Shown here: piece after piece, positions 35,665 through 43,749 of the stretch
Layout: each line of letters starts with the position of its first letter
Numbering within the stretch: position 1 is the first letter of the stretch
NCBI GenBank assembly: GCA_900316285.1
Contig: ONCG01000007.1
Span: 1-64,000, forward strand
Length of the DNA stretch: 64,000 nt
Direction: 5' to 3'
Origin: an uncultured Prevotellaceae bacterium
GTDB lineage: Bacteria > Bacteroidota > Bacteroidia > Bacteroidales > Bacteroidaceae
The notes under the pieces: generated by a model
The model's input: only the letters and a program-made list of their open reading frames with translations
Database searches by the model: none
Told to the model about the DNA's origin: nothing
Program-made: the position numbers and the translations under genes

Positions 35665-36627
35665 ATGATGGACGTGAGCCCGCAAACAACCAATAAGGTG
35701 CTGATGGTAAGGCCGGTGCGCTTTGCCTTCAATGAAGAGACCGCTGCCAACAACGCATTTCAGCAGAAGAGCGAATCGCTTGAAGCGGCCTTACAAGTGC
35801 AGCAGAAGGCAGTAGCAGAGTTCGATGCCTATGTGGAACTGCTTAGGCAGAACGGCATTTCCGTGGAAGTGTTACAAGACACCCCAGAGCCATTCACGCC
35901 CGACAGCATTTTCCCGAACAACTGCTTTTCTACGCACGTCACGCAAGGCGAGGATGGAAAGCTTGGCTGTTCGCTCGTGGTTTACCCCATGTTTGCCCAC
36001 AACCGCCAAAAGGAACGTACAAAACTGCTCGCCCACAGCCATACTCTTGGCGAGCTGGCGCAGCAGACATCGGTCATTGACCTCACCCATTGGGAGAAGC
36101 AGGGCAAGTGCCTGGAGGGAACCGGCTCGCTCGTTCTCGATCGCGAACATCGCGTTGCTTTTGCTTGTCTGTCGCCGCGCACCGATGCCGACGTGCTGGC
36201 CGACTGGGCTCACCAGCTGGGCTACAACTTCTTCGTCTTTCATAGCGAGGACGAAACGGGTGTGGCGGTCTATCACACGAATGTCGTGATGCATGTGGGC
36301 ACACACTTTGCCATTGTGTGTCTCGACTCCGTGAAAGACGCTGCTGAGCGCCAACAGCTGGTGGATCGCCTCGAGGCTTGTGGAAAGGAAGTGGTGCCCA
36401 TCACGTTTGCGCAGATGCATCAGTTTGCCGGCAATATGCTTGAGCTGCACAACGACAAGGAAGAGAAGTTGCTCATCATGAGTCAGACCGCCCTACATTC
36501 GTTGACAGCCGAACAGGTGGCGTTGCTCGAGCAGGACGTTCGCATCGTCGCCCCTTCCATCGAAGCCATCGAGACGGCTGGCGGTGGCAGCGCCCGTTGC
36601 ATGATCGCTGAGCTTTTTGGAAAATGA
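35665..36627 (+). CDS. ctlX: Citrulline hydrolase CtlX (arginine-deiminase superfamily)
   Basis: The 320-residue protein belongs to the guanidino-group-modifying superfamily. It has NNCFSTHV and a Glu/Asp-rich EGTGSLVLD block, His in YHTNVVMHVG, and the nucleophile Cys312 in GGGSARCMIAE. This set matches CtlX, which in Francisella hydrolyses citrulline to ornithine. A dimethylarginine-hydrolase-like function is the main alternative, but the neighbours (ornithine aminotransferase and an arginine deiminase homologue) favour citrulline as substrate. Start could be either of the two ATGs at 35665/35668. Confidence 0.85.
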   Translation: MMDVSPQTTNKVLMVRPVRFAFNEETAANNAFQQKSESLEAALQVQQKAVAEFDAYVELLRQNGISVEVLQDTPEPFTPDSIFPNNCFSTHVTQGEDGKLGCSLVVYPMFAHNRQKERTKLLAHSHTLGELAQQTSVIDLTHWEKQGKCLEGTGSLVLDREHRVAFACLSPRTDADVLADWAHQLGYNFFVFHSEDETGVAVYHTNVVMHVGTHFAIVCLDSVKDAAERQQLVDRLEACGKEVVPITFAQMHQFAGNMLELHNDKEEKLLIMSQTALHSLTAEQVALLEQDVRIVAPSIEAIETAGGGSARCMIAELFGK

Positions 36628-36670
36628 ACCGTTGCGAAGGAAAGAAAAACGATGTAGGATTTGACCTAGA

Positions 36671-36746
36671 AATGTAGGGACGCGGCGTGCCGCGTTACTG
36701 GAGTAAGATATTCAACCCAAGAACGCGACACGTTGCGTCCCTACAT
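36671..36746. repeat. REP-like double-hairpin element E4
   Basis: AATGTAGGGACGCGG on the left and GCGTCCCTACAT on the right, with left hairpin GCGGC-GT-GCCGC and right hairpin ACGCGA-CACG-TTGCGT (one G-U wobble). The left flank GATTTGACCTAG is the mirror of the right flanks of E2 and E5, so the conserved unit extends beyond the terminal repeats. Confidence 0.85.
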
Positions 36747-36828
36747 CATTAAAGGCCAACAAGTCAATAAAGGAAGCACCGTATTTTTCGGATGGTAAAA
36801 CCTTGAAAAGAATTGAAATAGTTTGAAT

Positions 36829-38100
36829 ATGAACAATACGCAACCATGCAAGGTCAGAGTGGCCTCTGAAACTGGACACTTGAACGCCGTGCTGCTTCGG
36901 CGACCGGGTGTAGAGATTGAGCGCATGACGCCTCTGAATGCAGCCCATGCCCTCTATAGCGATATCCTCGACAAACCCACCGTTGATGCGGAGTATGCCA
37001 ATTTCTGTGGCGTGCTGGAACACTGGACGAAAGTCTACTACGTGAAAGACATCCTCGCAGAGCTCCTGCGCGACCCAGCCGTGAGGGCATATCTCGTCAA
37101 CGAGAGCCTGCGCCACGATGGACGCCGTCGCACACAAGGCATGAGTCCTGCCGACTATGCCCTTGCCGAACAGTTCATGCAACTCGACAACGACGAACTT
37201 GTGCGCGTGCTGATAGAGGGCTACGAGAATCCATCGTGGGACGGCACATCGCAGAACCGCTACCTGCTACATCCGCTCTACAACCTGCTGTTTACGCGCG
37301 ATGCCTCGTCAACCATCTACGACCGTGTGCTCATCAACTCCATGAGCTTCGAGGTGCGCGAGCGCGAGTCGCTGCTCTACGATTCCATCTTCCGCCATTT
37401 CTTCGGTGTCGACATTCTCAACGCATCGCAATGGGATGCCGAAGCGCACACCGAAGGCGGCGACGTGCAGATTGCTTCCGAGGACGTGCTCTGCATCGGA
37501 CAAGGCATCCGCACCAATACGAAGGGCATCCAATATCTTGCCGAGACCTTTGCCCGTGAGCGCGAGCATTTCAGTATTATCGTGCAGGAGCTGCCTATGA
37601 AGCCCGAGTCATTTATCCACCTCGATATGGTATTCACGTTCCTCGGCAAGCACCACTGTATGGCATTCGAGCCGTTGCTGAAGAAAGAAGGACTCTTTGC
37701 CGACAAAGACACCACGCTCATCTCTATCGACGGAGGCAAAATCAGCTATCACCGCAAGGAAAACATGCTCGACGCGCTGAAGCATCTCGGCTGGGACATC
37801 GAGCCCGTGCTCTGCGGAGGTTCCGATCCGTGGATACAACTGCGCGAACAATGGCATAGCGGCGCCAACTTCTTTGCCTTGGGCGATGATCAGGTAATGG
37901 GCTATCGCCGTAACACGCACACCGTCGACGTTCTCGACAAGGCAGGCTTCGCCGTGCTGAATGCCGAAGACATTGTTGCCGACCGTGTCAATATGCACGA
38001 CTACAAGCGATTTGTCGCCGTCTTCCCGGGCTCCGAGCTTCCCCGCGCCGGCGGAGGCGCCCGTTGCATGACCATGCCCATCTGGCGCGAGGATATTTAA
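36829..38100 (+). CDS. Arginine deiminase family protein
   Basis: The 423-residue protein has the arginine deiminase layout: an N-terminal LNAVLLRRPGVEIERMTP, a helical insertion, LLFTRDASSTIYD, the HTEGGDVQ block, the FIHLDMVFTFL histidine segment and the nucleophile Cys413 in AGGGARCMTMPI. The enzyme would hydrolyse L-arginine to citrulline and ammonia. Length fits ArcA (about 410). Start is ATG 36829. In this window it stands next to ctlX and rocD; no ornithine carbamoyltransferase or carbamate kinase gene is present nearby, so ATP gain through carbamoyl phosphate is not suggested. Confidence 0.88.
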   Translation: MNNTQPCKVRVASETGHLNAVLLRRPGVEIERMTPLNAAHALYSDILDKPTVDAEYANFCGVLEHWTKVYYVKDILAELLRDPAVRAYLVNESLRHDGRRRTQGMSPADYALAEQFMQLDNDELVRVLIEGYENPSWDGTSQNRYLLHPLYNLLFTRDASSTIYDRVLINSMSFEVRERESLLYDSIFRHFFGVDILNASQWDAEAHTEGGDVQIASEDVLCIGQGIRTNTKGIQYLAETFAREREHFSIIVQELPMKPESFIHLDMVFTFLGKHHCMAFEPLLKKEGLFADKDTTLISIDGGKISYHRKENMLDALKHLGWDIEPVLCGGSDPWIQLREQWHSGANFFALGDDQVMGYRRNTHTVDVLDKAGFAVLNAEDIVADRVNMHDYKRFVAVFPGSELPRAGGGARCMTMPIWREDI

Positions 38101-38108
38101 TTAGGTAT

Positions 38109-38185
38109 ATGTAGGGACACGACGTGTCAAGTTGCTGGATTATGCATTCCTTCACCGGTAACGCGGTACGCCGTGTCCCCACATT
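38109..38185. repeat. REP-like double-hairpin element E5
   Basis: ATGTAGGGACAC on the left and GTGTCCCCACAT on the right form the terminal repeat; note the paired changes relative to E2 (GGGACGCG / CGCGTCCC). The right flank TTCTGGGTCAACTT matches E2. It starts 8 bp after the arginine deiminase stop. Confidence 0.8.
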
Positions 38186-38231
38186 TTCTGGGTCAACTTG
38201 CATACTATCCCCTAAAAAATCACTCATTTCT

Positions 38232-38262
38232 TTTGTGCGGCACGTGTTTTTTTGTATCTTTG
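38232..38262 (+). promoter_or_regulatory. Promoter of the GNAT-ettA unit
   Basis: TTTG (38232-38235), 19-bp spacer, TATCTTTG (38255-38262): full consensus, about 30 bp before the GNAT start codon. It overlaps the longer ORF reading and so fixes the start at 38293. Confidence 0.75.
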
Positions 38263-38292
38263 CAAAAGAATGTACAAAAGAAAGGACAACAC

Positions 38293-38790
38293 ATGATCAG
38301 ACCATCAACGCCCGCCGACTTTGATGTCATCATGCAGCTCATCGAAGAAGGTCGTCAAAAGATGATAGCCGAGGGCAACACCCGCCAGTGGGCCAATGGC
38401 CACCCCAGCCCGGAAGTCATCGAGGACGACATCGTGCACGGCCATAGCTACCTGCTCACCACCGACGCGGGCACTCCCTTGGCAGCCTTCGCGCTGATGG
38501 CAGGCCCCGACCCCACCTATGCCCGCATCGATGGTGGCCGCTGGCTGAACGATGAGCCCTACTACGTCATTCATCGCATCGCATCCTCACCTAAGGCTCA
38601 CGGCGTGATGCGAGAGGTGCTCCGGTTCGCCTTCACCATGACCGACAACATCCGCATCGACACCCATCGAGACAACCAGACCATGCGACGTCTGCTAGCG
38701 CACTATGGATTCACCGAATGTGGAATCATCTACCTGGCCAATGGCGACGAGCGCCTTGCCTTTCAACTTATCAATCATCACACCCTTTAG
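38293..38790 (+). CDS. GNAT family N-acetyltransferase
   Basis: A 165-residue acetyl-CoA-dependent acyltransferase. It begins MIRPSTPADFDVIMQLIEEGRQKM, the usual GNAT start, and shows VIHRIASSPKAHGVMREVLRFA (acetyl-CoA binding loop) and IDTHRDNQTMRRLLAHYGFTECG, the C-terminal signature. Substrate unknown. It is transcribed from its own promoter and followed by ettA after 14 nt. Confidence 0.85.
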   Translation: MIRPSTPADFDVIMQLIEEGRQKMIAEGNTRQWANGHPSPEVIEDDIVHGHSYLLTTDAGTPLAAFALMAGPDPTYARIDGGRWLNDEPYYVIHRIASSPKAHGVMREVLRFAFTMTDNIRIDTHRDNQTMRRLLAHYGFTECGIIYLANGDERLAFQLINHHTL

Positions 38791-38804
38791 CATTCCTTAT
38801 CATT

Positions 38805-40502
<1,698 letters not shown>

Positions 40503-40551
40503 CCGCCAAGCATCATTCAATCTATAACCCTATAACCCCCCAATTAAAACT

Positions 40552-40635
40552 ATGGAATGGTATAACATCGCATTCGTTGTCGTGCTGATCATTGCCGGCA
40601 TCGTCATCTACAGAAACAAGAAGAATGAAGAGTAA
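40552..40635 (+). CDS. 27-residue predicted membrane peptide
   Basis: An ATG-initiated ORF encodes MEWYNIAFVVVLIIAGIVIY followed by RNKKNEE: one hydrophobic helix of about 15-18 residues with a positively charged cytoplasmic end, a layout typical of single-pass small membrane proteins. It lies 49 nt after ettA and 18 nt before an intrinsic terminator, so it would be the last gene of the GNAT-ettA transcript. It is shorter than most gene callers accept. No homologue is known to me. Confidence 0.6.
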   Translation: MEWYNIAFVVVLIIAGIVIYRNKKNEE

Positions 40636-40653
40636 CACCCCTCTGAACACGCA

Positions 40654-40690
40654 AAATCACCCCGTGAAAACCTCATGTGGGTGATTTTTT
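40654..40690 (+). terminator. Intrinsic terminator after the ettA unit
   Basis: A 9-bp stem (AAATCACCC at 40654-40662, GGGTGATTT at 40679-40687) runs directly into a T tract. Confidence 0.8.
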
Positions 40691-40700
40691 CGTTAAAAAA

Positions 40701-40732
40701 TTTGGCAGAAACGCAAAAATACTTTATCTTTG
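40701..40732 (+). promoter_or_regulatory. Promoter of the ECF sigma factor gene
   Basis: TTTG (40701-40704), 20-bp spacer, TATCTTTG (40725-40732): full housekeeping consensus. The leader is about 150 nt and contains complementary GC-rich stretches (CCGCA...TGCGG; GGAGG...CCTCC within 40750-40797), so it may be structured. Confidence 0.75.
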
Positions 40733-40886
40733 CACGCGATATTGGTCCATGGGAGGGCATCTCCGCAGCCAAATGCGGCCTTTGCATCCCGCCTCCAATT
40801 CAATAATAAGTCGAATAAATAACTAACATTTTAAAAACCTACAGCCTATCGAAACATCATTTACTTAAGAACCAAAACTTAAAGAA

Positions 40887-41486
40887 ATGAAGAATCTGAA
40901 TGATATGACCGACGAGCAGTTGGCCTTATCTTACATCGATGGGAATAACAGGGCATTCGACTTATTGTTGTCACGCAATCAGTCAAAGTTGTATTCTTAC
41001 ATCCTCTTCGTGGTGCACGACCGCGATCTGGCTGACGATGTCTTCCAGGAGACGTTCGTGAAAGTCATCTCGAAGCTTCAGGCAGGCCGCTACACCGCTT
41101 GCGGAAAGTTCTCCGCGTGGCTCATGCGCATTGCCCACAATGTCATCATGGACTGGTATCGCGAGTCGAAGGCCGACCGCATCGTTGAGCCTACCGCCGA
41201 CAACGACCTTTCGAACCTCAGTGGCGAGGATCTCTGCGAAGGCAACATCGAAAACCAATATGTCAACACGCAGGTGATGAGCGATGTCAGACGCATCATG
41301 GAAAGCCTGCCCGCCCCGCAGCGCGAAGTGGTATTCATGCGCTTTTTCCAGCAGATGTCGTTCAAGGAGATTGCTGAGACCACCAATGTCAGCATCAACA
41401 CATCGCTCGGACGCATGCGCTATGCCCTCATGAACATGCGCCGTCTGGCCAAGGAACACAACATCGCCCTGCAGCTCGACTGCTGA
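40887..41486 (+). CDS. ECF-type RNA polymerase sigma factor
   Basis: The 199-residue protein has sigma region 2 (NRAFDLLLSRNQSKLYSYILFVVHDRDLADDVFQETFVKV, then FSAWLMRIAHNVIMDWYR) and region 4 (LPAPQREVVFMRFFQQMSFKEIAETTNVSINTSLGRMRYAL), joined by an acidic linker. No anti-sigma gene of the usual kind follows; the next gene, 41 nt downstream, is a lipoprotein. Its regulon is unknown. It is transcribed from a housekeeping-type promoter with a long leader. Confidence 0.93.
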   Translation: MKNLNDMTDEQLALSYIDGNNRAFDLLLSRNQSKLYSYILFVVHDRDLADDVFQETFVKVISKLQAGRYTACGKFSAWLMRIAHNVIMDWYRESKADRIVEPTADNDLSNLSGEDLCEGNIENQYVNTQVMSDVRRIMESLPAPQREVVFMRFFQQMSFKEIAETTNVSINTSLGRMRYALMNMRRLAKEHNIALQLDC

Positions 41487-41527
41487 TCCCTACAATGATT
41501 CCTATCCGCAAAACACAACCAAATGCG

Positions 41528-42133
41528 ATGAAAAAGTCTGCAATCACTCTCCTCGTTGCCGCATTGGCAACCATTGCTATAGTATCGTGCAAGGAAAAGA
41601 AAACCTCCGAGCACATTATCACCACAAAGCCCGTCGAGGAAGCCAAGAAACCCACGCAGGAAATCGGCAACTACGACATGACAACACCCGTCGACTGGGT
41701 AGGCTCCACCTATCAGGTAGTCGTGGAGCGAAAGGCCGATCACTCACTCCCACTGGCCGACGATGGACAAGGCAACAAATACTTCGACAACCGAATCAGC
41801 CTAAAGATACTGCGCAAGGACGGCAGCGTCTTTTTCAGCCGCGTCTTTACCAAGAACGACTTCTCGCGATATGTCGACGCACTCTATCAAAAGAATAGCG
41901 CCCTGCTGGGCATCGTCCTCGATAGAGCAGAAACCGACCACCTGATATTTGCTGCCAGCGTGGGTTCGCCCGATAAGATGAGCGACGAATACGTTCCGCT
42001 GGTCATGAAGATCTCCCGATTTGGCGATGTCAGCATCAGCAAGGACACGCAAATGGACACGGGCTCCATAGAAAGCGGCGGAGAACAACCCGCCAACAAT
42101 GAGATAACCGAAGAAGATGAGGATGGCGTTTAG
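41528..42133 (+). CDS. Lipoprotein, DUF4738-like
   Basis: The 201-residue protein has a lipoprotein signal (KKSAITLLVAALATIAIVSC) and then a beta-rich domain (STYQVVVERKADHSLP; NRISLKILRKDGSVFFSRVF; DKMSDEYVPLVMKISRFGDVSIS) with an acidic tail. The pattern fits the DUF4738 family seen mainly in Prevotella; I am moderately sure of that name. It follows the ECF sigma gene by 41 nt and probably shares its transcript. Its stop codon lies in the loop of the terminator hairpin. Confidence 0.75.
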   Translation: MKKSAITLLVAALATIAIVSCKEKKTSEHIITTKPVEEAKKPTQEIGNYDMTTPVDWVGSTYQVVVERKADHSLPLADDGQGNKYFDNRISLKILRKDGSVFFSRVFTKNDFSRYVDALYQKNSALLGIVLDRAETDHLIFAASVGSPDKMSDEYVPLVMKISRFGDVSISKDTQMDTGSIESGGEQPANNEITEEDEDGV

Positions 42134-42150
42134 TCATCCTCTTTTTTTTT
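42119..42150 (+). terminator. Intrinsic terminator overlapping the stop codon
   Basis: GAGGATG (42119-42125) pairs with CATCCTC (42135-42141), followed by nine T residues. The TAG stop of the lipoprotein gene (42131-42133) is in the loop. Confidence 0.85.
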
Positions 42151-42211
42151 CTTATATTTCCTCATAATTATGCGAACGCATGCCGCGGCATTTTCGGCAA
42201 TGCATAATAAA

Positions 42212-42277
42212 GATAAGGATAAAGATAAAGATAAGGATAAAGATAAAGATAAGGATAAAGATAAAGATAAAGATAAA
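42212..42277. repeat. GATAAR hexamer microsatellite
   Basis: Eleven 6-bp units GATAAG or GATAAA; the G variant occurs every third unit in the first nine, giving an 18-bp higher-order period. An ATG at 42200 opens a 35-codon frame of Lys-Asp repeats through it (to 42307), but there is no promoter or other sign that it is a gene. Confidence 0.8.
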
Positions 42278-42281
42278 GAAA

Positions 42282-42317
42282 AGCAGCATAGCTGCTGTAA
42301 GCATTAGCGCTAATGCT
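42282..42317. repeat. Two adjacent perfect palindromes
   Basis: AGCAGCATAGCTGCT (42282-42296) and AGCATTAGCGCTAATGCT (42300-42317) are perfect inverted repeats. The first contains the same AGC-ATA-GCT core as the 22-bp array that begins about 100 bp further on. Confidence 0.7.
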
Positions 42318-42418
42318 AATATATAAGCAGCGGCGGCGGCTTAATTTAAAAATTTTAATCAAAAAAAAACTGTAATAGGACAACCTTAGCCAGTCGGAAT
42401 ATGCAAGCCACATCGAAA

Positions 42419-42647
42419 AGCATAACTCCCAGACACGAGAAGCATAGCCCCTGAACGCGGAAAGCATTGCTCTCAGATTCCAAAAGCATTGCTCCCAGAC
42501 TCCAAAAGCATAGCTCCCAGATGCGGAAAGCATTGCTCTGAGACTCTAAAAGCTATGCTCTGAGACTCTAAAAGCAATGCCCTTGAAGTCTGAAAGCATA
42601 GCTCCACAACAATAGGAGATATACTCCACAGAATAGGAAGCATGCTC
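42419..42647. repeat. 22-bp-period AGC-WWW-GCT array, locus B
   Basis: Eleven cores start at 42419, 42441, 42463 and so on every 22 bp to 42639 without a register slip. Core forms include AGCATAGCT, AGCATTGCT, AGCTATGCT and AGCAATGCC: arms AGC/GCT with an A/T-only centre. The 13-bp intervals are related (such as CCCAGACTCCAAA and CTGAGACTCTAAA) but not identical. The array lies between the 3' ends of two convergent genes. A period of 22 rotates the reading frame, so it is not coding. Confidence 0.9.
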
Positions 42648-42738
42648 CGTAGAAAAACGAGTGATAAGCGAAGACGCTCTTCAATTTATTGATAGAAATG
42701 CAAGGGCGTCTGGGTGCATGTGCAGTTGTAGCCCTACC

Positions 42739-43599
42739 CTACTTCCGCTCTGCCAGCCAATGGATGAGGTCGGTGACCATTTGGCGATGATGGCGGAAAT
42801 TCTCGCGGAATCCCCATCCGTGACCGCCTGATGCATAGACGTGGAGGGTGCACTCGTTGCCGGCTCGCTGCATGGCTGAATAGTAGGCGATGGCATTGGT
42901 GACGGGAGGTACGGCACCATCGTCGTTGCTGGTGAAGATGATGGCTGGCGGTGTGATCTTGCTCTTCACGGCACGGTCGCTGGAGAACTCTTCTACAAGT
43001 GAAGCATCGTTGCGACCCTCTCCGAGGAATCCATGAACAGAGCCGCGGTGGGTAATCTTCTCGTCCATCGAGATGACGGGATAGAAGAGAATGGAGAAGT
43101 TGGGGCGTGCATCGTCGGGTGCATGGGTGCTCACGGCAGAGGCGAGGTGACCGCCGGCAGAGAAGCCCATGATGCCCACATCGCTAGCGTTGATACCCCA
43201 CACCTGCGCGCTGTCGCGTACCAGTCGGAAAGCTTCGTAGGCATCGCCGAGTGGAATGTTGCGATCGCCGTTCGGCATGCGATACTTCAGCACAAAGAAT
43301 GCAATGCCCTTCGCGGTGAAGAACTCTGCCCAGTTGTGGCCTTCGTGCTGCATGGCGAGATGACTATAGCCTCCACCTGGACAACAGACGATGGCTCGTC
43401 CGGAGGGAACGTCGGGCAAATAGCAGGTGAGCATTGCGACATCAATTCCACCATCCTTCTCACCTTGGGGGGTGATGGCAGAGGGGATGCGGTCCTGCAG
43501 GAGGAGCGTGAACTGACGAGAGGTTTGTGCGAAGCTAGTGCTTGCATGGAGTGCACAGAGGATAAGGAGTGCACAGAGTTGTTTTATTGTTGCAGTCAT
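42739..43599 (-). CDS. Secreted alpha/beta hydrolase (carbohydrate esterase-like)
   Basis: The 286-residue protein has a signal peptide (LCALLILCALHASTSFAQ) and the alpha/beta-hydrolase features of bacterial acetyl-esterases: oxyanion segment CCPGGGYSHLAMQHEG, nucleophile Ser in GFSAGGH, Asp in TSNDDGAVPP and His in GGHGWGF. Such enzymes remove acetyl or feruloyl groups from plant polysaccharides. It ends the minus-strand pectin cluster, so deacetylation of pectin side chains is a reasonable guess. Start ATG 43599 is chosen because it begins the signal peptide; the frame is open further upstream. Confidence 0.85.
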   Translation of the reverse strand: MTATIKQLCALLILCALHASTSFAQTSRQFTLLLQDRIPSAITPQGEKDGGIDVAMLTCYLPDVPSGRAIVCCPGGGYSHLAMQHEGHNWAEFFTAKGIAFFVLKYRMPNGDRNIPLGDAYEAFRLVRDSAQVWGINASDVGIMGFSAGGHLASAVSTHAPDDARPNFSILFYPVISMDEKITHRGSVHGFLGEGRNDASLVEEFSSDRAVKSKITPPAIIFTSNDDGAVPPVTNAIAYYSAMQRAGNECTLHVYASGGHGWGFRENFRHHRQMVTDLIHWLAERK

Positions 43600-43600
43600 G

Positions 43601-43731
43601 AGGTTTAAAGGTATAAAGGGTTTAAATGGGAGTGAAAAGGTCTGCCCCATCGTTGGGTGCGTGGAATTGAACGCTGCAGAGCAGCTTTGAACGTGCGAAG
43701 CGCTTTGAACCGCAGCTCTGCTTCTTTGAAC
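43601..43731. repeat. Repeat-filled spacer between GH2 and esterase genes
   Basis: Two kinds of repeat occupy the spacer. Next to the esterase start is a short run of about 9-10-bp units, on the transcript strand CCCATTTAAA, CCCTTTATA, CCTTTAAA (43601-43630). Further upstream the octamer GTTCAAAG (plus-strand CTTTGAAC) recurs at 43685, 43703 and 43724, with a variant at 43665, spaced by 18-21 bp and separated by GC-rich, partly self-complementary sequence. Confidence 0.6.
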
Positions 43732-43749
43732 TCCGCGCAAGGGCACGGA

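Noticed and set aside
42200-42307. 35-codon Lys-Asp repeat peptide
   Set aside because: It exists only because the hexamer repeat is in frame; no promoter is seen and it begins 50 bp after a strong terminator.
42168-42533. 121-codon minus-strand ORF through the 22-bp array and the hexamer repeat
   Set aside because: The 22-bp period rotates the frame so the peptide shows three alternating versions of the same repeat, and the rest is Leu-Tyr from the microsatellite. It is a by-product of the repeats, not a gene.
42419-42647. CRISPR array
   Set aside because: The conserved part is only 9 bp, the intervals of 13 bp are related to each other, and there are no cas genes. This is not a CRISPR.
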